Positions 59,060 through 64,000 of a stretch of DNA of 64,000 nucleotides are shown here, piece after piece. How positions within the stretch are numbered: the first letter of the stretch is position 1; every line of letters starts with the position of its first letter. Under the pieces are notes generated by a model, which did not search any database, was not told the origin of the DNA, and saw only the letters and a list, made by a program, of their open reading frames with translations. This stretch comes from Roseiarcus sp963767245 (GTDB lineage: Bacteria > Pseudomonadota > Alphaproteobacteria > Rhizobiales > Beijerinckiaceae). The stretch lies in contig CAVYDG010000014.1 of the NCBI GenBank assembly GCA_963767245.1, positions 186,001 through 250,000 on the forward strand, in the 5' to 3' direction. The translations under genes and the position numbers were made by a program.

Positions 59060-61902
59060 TCGGCCGCATCGGTCAATGCCTTCGCCATCTGGCGCAACGA
59101 CACACTCTCTTCGCGATCGCGCACCTGCCAATCGGAATAGTGGTTGGTGCGCCGGACTTGCACAGCAGTCACCTTGTATTCCGGGCAGTTGGTCGCCCAG
59201 TCGGAATTGTCGGTCGTCACCACGTTGGCGCCGGTCACGGCGTGATGGAAGGTCGTATAGACGACCCCCGGCTGCACGCGCTCGGTGACTTTGGCGTGGA
59301 GCGAAATCTCGCCGATGCGGCTCGCGAGCGCCACGAGATCGCCGTCGCGCACACCGCGCTGCTCGGCGTCGAAGGGATGAATTTCGAGCACGTCCTCGGC
59401 GTGCCAGACCGCGCTCGCGGTCCGCCGCGTCTGCGCGCCGACGTTGTATTGCGACAGGATGCGGCCGGTGGTCAAAAGAAGCGGGAAGCGCGGCCCGGCG
59501 CGCTCTTCAGTGGCGAGATATTCGGTCAGCATGAACTGGCCCTTGCCGCGCACGAAGCGATCGACATGCATGACCGGCGTGCCGGTCGGGGCGGCGTCGT
59601 TGCACGGCCACTGGATCGAGCCGAGTTCGTCCAGGCGGGCGTAGGACACGCCCTTGAAGGTTGGCGTGGTCGCAGCGATCTCGTCCATGATCTCGCTCGG
59701 GTGATTGTAGTGCATCGGCGCGCCGATCGCGTCGGCGAGCGCCATCGTGACCTCCCAGTCGGCCATGCCCGCAAGAGGGGGAATCGCCTTTCGCACCCGA
59801 CTGATCCGGCGCTCGGCGTTGGTGAACGTGCCGTCCTTCTCGAGGAACGACGCGCCGGGCAGGAATACATGGGCGTAACGCGCCGTCTCGTTGAGAAAGA
59901 GATCCTGCACGATGACGCATTCCATCGCTTTCAGGCCCGCGGTGATGTGGGTCGTGTCGGGATCGGATTGCGCAATGTCCTCGCCCTGGACGTAGAGCCA
60001 CTTGAACGAGCCATCGATCGCCTCGTCGATCATATTGGGAATACGCAAGCCCGGCTCATTGCTGAGCGGCACGCCCCACAGACGCTCGAACGTCTCGCGG
60101 GCGGTGTCGTTCGACACGTGGCGATAGCCGGAGAACTCGTGCGGGAACGAGCCCATGTCGCACGAACCCTGGACGTTGTTCTGTCCGCGCAAGGGATTCA
60201 CGCCGACGCCCTCGCGGCCGATGTTTCCGGTCGCCATGGCGAGATTGGCGATCGCCATCACCGTCGTCGAGCCCTGGCTGTGCTCGGTGACGCCAAGGCC
60301 GTAGTAGATCGCGCCATTGCCGCCCGTCGCATAGAGACGCGCCGCCGCGCGCAGCTCACGCGGATCGACGCCGGTCGCCGCCGCCGTCGCTTCGGGCGCG
60401 TGTCGCGGATCGGCGACGAACCGCGCCCAGGACTCGAAATTGGCGATTTCGCAGCGCTCGCGGACGAAAGCTTCATCGACGAGGCCCTCGGTGACGATGA
60501 CATGGGCCATCGCGTTGAGGACCGCAACGTTGGTTCCGGGTTTCAAAGTCAGATGATGGTCAGCCTTTACGTGGGCGCTCCTCACGAGATCGATGCGGCG
60601 CGGGTCGACGACGATGAGATGGGCGCCGGCGCGCAGACGTTTCTTGAGGCGGGAGGCGAACACCGGATGGGCGTCGGTCGGATTGGCGCCGATCACGACT
60701 ACGACGTCCGACTTTTCGACCGACTTGAAATCCTGGGTGCCGGCCGAAGTGCCATAGGTCCGCGACAGGCCGAACCCGGTCGGCGAGTGGCAGACGCGGG
60801 CGCAGGTGTCGATATTGTTGTTGCCGAATCCGGCGCGAACCATCTTTTGAACCAGGAACACTTCCTCGTTTGTGCAGCGCGAGGAGCTGATCGCGCCGAC
60901 TGAGTCACGCCCGTACTTCCCCTGAATGCGCCGGAATTCATTCGCCGCATAAGCGATCGCGTCGCCCCAGGAAACTTCGCGCCAAGGATCCTCGATCCGC
61001 TCTCGGATCATGGGTTTCAGAATGCGGTCCTTGTGGGTGGCGTAGCCGTAGGCGAACCGCCCTTTGACGCACGAATGCCCTTCGTTGGCCTTGCCGGCCT
61101 TGTAAGGGACCATGCGCAGGACTTCGTCGCCTTTGAGCTCGGCTTTGAAGGAGCAGCCGACGCCGCAATAGGCGCAGGTGGTCACCACCGTGCGCTCCGG
61201 CGTTCCGTGCTCGATGACCGGCTTTTCGTTAAGGGTCGCGGTCGGGCAGGCCTGCACGCAGGCGCCGCAGGAGACGCATTCGGACGAGAGAAAATCGACA
61301 CCGCCGGTCGCGACCTTCGAATCGAAGCCGCGCCCCAGGATGGTCAGCGCGAACGTGCCCTGGACCTCCTCGCAGGCGCGCACGCAGCGCGAGCAGACGA
61401 TGCACTTTGACGATTCAAAGGTGAAATAAGGGTTGGAAGCGTCGGTCGGCGCCTTCAAATGGTTCGCGCCATCATATCCGTAGCGCACGTCGCGCAGGCC
61501 GACATTGCCAGCCTGAGTCTGCAACTCGCAGTCATCGTTGGCGCTGCAGGTGAGGCAATCGAGCGGATGGTCGGAGATGTAGAGCTCCATCACACCCCGG
61601 CGCAGCCGCTCGAGCCGCGGCGTCTTGGTGTGGACGATCATGCCCGGTTCGGCCGGGGTCGTGCAGGAGGCCGGCGTGCCCTTCCGGCCGTCGATCTCGA
61701 CAAGGCACAGCCGGCACGAGCCGAACGCCTCGAGGCTGTCGGTCGCGCAAAGCTTGGGGATCGGGTTGTCGATCAGCGCGGCGGCGGCCATCACCGACGT
61801 CCCCGGCGGCACGCTCACCTTGCGCCCGTCGATGGTCAGGGTGACGGCAGCTTCGCCAACGCGGATCGGCGTTCCGGTATCCAGTTCCTGCAGCAGCGCC
61901 AT
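59056..61902 (-). CDS. fdsA: NAD-dependent formate dehydrogenase alpha (catalytic) subunit
   Basis: 948 residues from MALLQELDTG. Oxidises formate to CO2 at a bis-molybdopterin guanine dinucleotide centre. N-terminal [2Fe-2S] ferredoxin domain (FGSCRLCLVEID), the HPLDCLTCSANDDCELQ cluster site, two ferredoxin-like 4Fe-4S motifs (CIVCSRCVRACEE, CVSCGACVQACP), then the FdhA-type domain with CAYCGVGCSF and the molybdenum-ligating cysteine about 371 in ARVCHSP. The C-terminal molydop-binding domain has TGRILSQYNVGAQTRRT. The frame is intact over 2.8 kb. Confidence 0.97.
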   Translation of the reverse strand: MALLQELDTGTPIRVGEAAVTLTIDGRKVSVPPGTSVMAAAALIDNPIPKLCATDSLEAFGSCRLCLVEIDGRKGTPASCTTPAEPGMIVHTKTPRLERLRRGVMELYISDHPLDCLTCSANDDCELQTQAGNVGLRDVRYGYDGANHLKAPTDASNPYFTFESSKCIVCSRCVRACEEVQGTFALTILGRGFDSKVATGGVDFLSSECVSCGACVQACPTATLNEKPVIEHGTPERTVVTTCAYCGVGCSFKAELKGDEVLRMVPYKAGKANEGHSCVKGRFAYGYATHKDRILKPMIRERIEDPWREVSWGDAIAYAANEFRRIQGKYGRDSVGAISSSRCTNEEVFLVQKMVRAGFGNNNIDTCARVCHSPTGFGLSRTYGTSAGTQDFKSVEKSDVVVVIGANPTDAHPVFASRLKKRLRAGAHLIVVDPRRIDLVRSAHVKADHHLTLKPGTNVAVLNAMAHVIVTEGLVDEAFVRERCEIANFESWARFVADPRHAPEATAAATGVDPRELRAAARLYATGGNGAIYYGLGVTEHSQGSTTVMAIANLAMATGNIGREGVGVNPLRGQNNVQGSCDMGSFPHEFSGYRHVSNDTARETFERLWGVPLSNEPGLRIPNMIDEAIDGSFKWLYVQGEDIAQSDPDTTHITAGLKAMECVIVQDLFLNETARYAHVFLPGASFLEKDGTFTNAERRISRVRKAIPPLAGMADWEVTMALADAIGAPMHYNHPSEIMDEIAATTPTFKGVSYARLDELGSIQWPCNDAAPTGTPVMHVDRFVRGKGQFMLTEYLATEERAGPRFPLLLTTGRILSQYNVGAQTRRTASAVWHAEDVLEIHPFDAEQRGVRDGDLVALASRIGEISLHAKVTERVQPGVVYTTFHHAVTGANVVTTDNSDWATNCPEYKVTAVQVRRTNHYSDWQVRDREESVSLRQMAKALTDAAE

Positions 61903-61913
61903 CGCTTGATCTC

Positions 61914-63471
61914 CTATTCCGCCGCGGCGCGTGCCGGCGCCCTGGCGAAATCCTCGCTGAAATGGTCGAGCGCGCTGAGGACCGGCATGGGAGCAAGCCC
62001 GCCAAGCGCGCAAAGCGATCCGTCGGTCATCACCTCGCAAAGATCGCGCACAAGTTGGATGTTTCGCTCACGGTCGCGTCCGGCGATGATCTTGTCGACC
62101 GTCTCGACGCCGCGGGTCGAGCCGATCCGGCATGGCGTGCACTTGCCACAGCTCTCCTTGGCGCAGAACTCGAAGGCGAAGCGCGCCTGGCGCGCCATGT
62201 CGACGCTGTCGTCGAAGACAACGATTCCGCCATGTCCAAGCATGCCCTTGGCCGCGGCCATCAACTCGTAGTCGAGCGGCGTATCGAGCAGCGAAGCGGG
62301 AAAATAAGCGCCGAGCGGTCCGCCGACCTGAACCGCGCGGATCGGCCGGCCGGTGCGCGTGCCGCCGCCAAAGCCTTCGACGAGTTCGCGCAGGCTCGCG
62401 CCAAAGGCGAGCTCAACGAGGCCGCCGCGGCGGACGTTGCCGGCGAGCTGGAACGGCTGCGATCCGAGCGAACGGCCGATGCCGTAGTCGGCGTAGGCCT
62501 TGGCGCCGTGCTCAAGGATCCACGGCGTGGAAGCGAAGCTCAGGACATTGTTGACTACCGTCGGTTTGCCGAACAGGCCCGCGATCGCCGGCAACGGCGG
62601 CTTGACGCGAATCTGGCCGCGCTTTCCCTCGAGGCTTTCCAGGAGCGACGTCTCCTCGCCGCAGATATAGGCGCCGGCGCCGAGCCTCGCCTCGAGATCG
62701 AAAGTATGGGCCGAGCCGAGCACGCTCGGGCCGAGAAGGCCCGCCGCCCGCGCCCGCTCGATCGCGCGTGAAAAGACCGCGAAGGCGTGCGGATATTCGG
62801 AGCGGATATAGACGTAGCCCTGCGTCGCGCCAACCGAGAGCGCGGCAATGGCCATGCCCTCGATCAGGAGGAAAGGGTCACCCTCCATCAGCATTCGATC
62901 GGCGAAGGTGCCGCTGTCGCCCTCGTCGGCGTTGCAGACGACGTATTTTTGCTCGGCGTCGATCCCGGCCGTCGTCCGCCATTTGACGCCGGTAGGAAAG
63001 CCGGCGCCGCCGCGCCCGCGCAAACCCGAGGCCAGAATCTCCTCAATCGTCGCCTTGGAACCGAGGCGCAGCGCGCGCTCGAGGCCTCGAAGGCCGCCAT
63101 GACGCCGGTAATCGTCGATCGACAAGGGATCGGTGAGGCCGCAGCGGGCAAAGATAAGCCGCTGCTGGCGCGCCAGATAGGCGATGTCGTCGACGCGCCC
63201 GAGCGCCTTGGGATGAGAGCCGCCGGTCAGGAAGCCCGCATCGAACAGCGGCGCGACCTCATCCGGCGCAACCGGTCCGTAGCCGACGCGCCCGGCGGCG
63301 GTTTCGATCTCGATCAGCGGCTCGAGCCAAAAGAGGCCGCGCGAACCGGTGCGCACAATCGTTAAGTCGACACTGCGGCGCCGCGCCTCGTCGACAAGCG
63401 CCGCGGCGACGCGCGTCCGCGCCGACTGACAGCGCCGAAGAATCGGCCGGGACGAAAACGAGCGCGCTCAT
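61914..63471 (-). CDS. fdsB: NAD-dependent formate dehydrogenase beta subunit, one frameshift near the start
   Basis: NuoF-like subunit passing electrons from FdsA to NAD. Start ATG at 63471 (MSALVFVPADSSALSVGAD), overlapping the fdsG stop by four bases; an extra G near 63411 shifts the frame, after which VAAALVDEARRRSVDLTIVRTGSRG continues. Then FMN/NADH motifs GRGGAGFPTGVKW and CNADEGDSGTFADR, and the 4Fe-4S site ESCGKCTPCRIG. Repaired length about 519 residues with the N-terminal thioredoxin-like domain. A later start at the 63356 valine codon would lose part of that domain. Confidence 0.92.
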
Positions 63472-63953
63472 TGCGTCTTCCGTTGGGCGCCGGCGACAAT
63501 CGCGTCGAGGCGATCGCGGTCGAGACGGCCGATGGGTTCGCCGTCGATGAGCGCGGCGGGGGAGAGCGCGCAGTTGCCGAGGCAGTAGACCGATTCGACG
63601 TGAATCCCTGAATCTTCGTCCGCGCCGTCGACCGTGACGCCGTGACGGACGGCGAGATGGGAAACGAGGTCTTCGCATCCCATGGCCTGGCAGGATTCAG
63701 CGCGGCACAGCTTCAGGACCCGGCCGTCAAAAGGCGAACGGCGGAAATCGTGGTAGAAGCTGACGACGCCGAGCGTTTCGGCTCTCGAGATGTTGAGCGC
63801 GTCGGCGATCAGCGGGACGGCGGCGGCGTCGATATAGCCGAACTCTTCCATCAGATCGTGAAGGATAGGCAGTGTCGCGCCCGGCAGCGTCCGCTTGCGA
63901 TCGATCAGCGTCCTGGCCAGATCAAGATCAAAAGCCGTTCGGCCAGACAACAT
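63468..63953 (-). CDS. fdsG: NAD-dependent formate dehydrogenase gamma subunit
   Basis: 161 residues, NuoE-like. Four cysteines for the [2Fe-2S] cluster: C83 and C88 (LCRAESCQAMG) and C124 and C128 (YCLGNCALSP). N-terminal helical bundle LPILHDLMEEFGYIDAAAVPLIADALNISRAETLGVVSFYHDFR. First gene of the operon fdsG-fdsB-fdsA-fdhD-fdsD, with four-base overlap to fdsB. Upstream promoter sequence is only partly inside the window (63954-64000) and no site was identified. Confidence 0.96.
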   Translation of the reverse strand: MLSGRTAFDLDLARTLIDRKRTLPGATLPILHDLMEEFGYIDAAAVPLIADALNISRAETLGVVSFYHDFRRSPFDGRVLKLCRAESCQAMGCEDLVSHLAVRHGVTVDGADEDSGIHVESVYCLGNCALSPAALIDGEPIGRLDRDRLDAIVAGAQRKTQ

Positions 63954-64000
63954 ATTCCTCCCGGATCAAATAAATTATGCCCCCGGGCAGGAGCGCGTTC

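Noticed and set aside
56713..60903. Long plus-strand frames opposite FUSC and fdsA
   Set aside because: Antisense to well-supported genes and without recognisable motifs.
1..64000. CRISPR arrays, rRNA genes, complete tRNA genes
   Set aside because: No regularly spaced direct repeats, no rRNA-like sequence and no complete cloverleaf were found by reading; only two tRNA 3' fragments.

Overview
The window looks like chromosome from a high-GC alphaproteobacterium, most likely Hyphomicrobiales. The grounds are an fdsGBA-fdhD-fdsD formate dehydrogenase operon, a bacterial class I lysyl-tRNA synthetase, a GCG_CRPN-type secreted repeat protein, divergent miaA/serB, and alphaproteobacterial-type tRNA-Gly and tRNA-Gln 3' ends used as attachment sites. 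No genus is claimed.

Layout. (1) 1-7222 is the end of a genomic island next to the 3' end of a tRNA-Gly. It holds a Hachiman-type antiphage pair (hamA, hamB), an AbiEi/AbiEii type IV toxin-antitoxin pair with two identical-geometry operators, and a tyrosine integrase split by an IS1182-family element with a CTAG target duplication. (2) 7470-18515 is backbone: small membrane and secreted proteins, a radical SAM protein, a RimK-like ATP-grasp ligase with a GNAT enzyme, ligA, an alpha/beta hydrolase and miaA. (3) 18490-24330 is gene-poor and decayed: an internally deleted serB, a truncated RecD2-like helicase, a TIR-domain remnant, a sugar permease remnant and an IS fragment. (4) 24337-32199 holds a TonB-C-like protein, a GH25 lipoprotein, a sugar ABC transporter bracketed by two related TIM-barrel hydrolase-like proteins, and a GlcG/HbpS-type protein. 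(5) 32205-37550 is a second island, mosaic and IS110-bearing, with an integrase beside a tRNA-Gln 3' fragment. (6) 37551-49764 is accessory DNA: a collagen-like lipoprotein, an XRE regulator divergent from a four-gene cassette across a perfect operator, a phage DUF1073 gene split by an IS21 element, a second truncated IS21, and a small replication-like cassette. (7) 49765-64000 is backbone again: a truncated glycosyltransferase, lysK, regulators, a FUSC transporter and the fds operon, all three of whose larger pieces (fdsG, fdsB, fdsA) overlap or nearly abut.

About 13 single-base reading-frame breaks are spread over both accessory and backbone genes, many as one extra base in a short homopolymer (T5 in the helicase, A5 at 42592, CCC at 49301, TT at 56824). 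The pattern suggests residual indel errors as much as genuine decay, so several genes called broken may be intact in the organism. The most interesting biology is the defence island and its AbiE operators, the transporter locus with paired hydrolase-like proteins, and the XRE-controlled four-gene cassette of unknown function.
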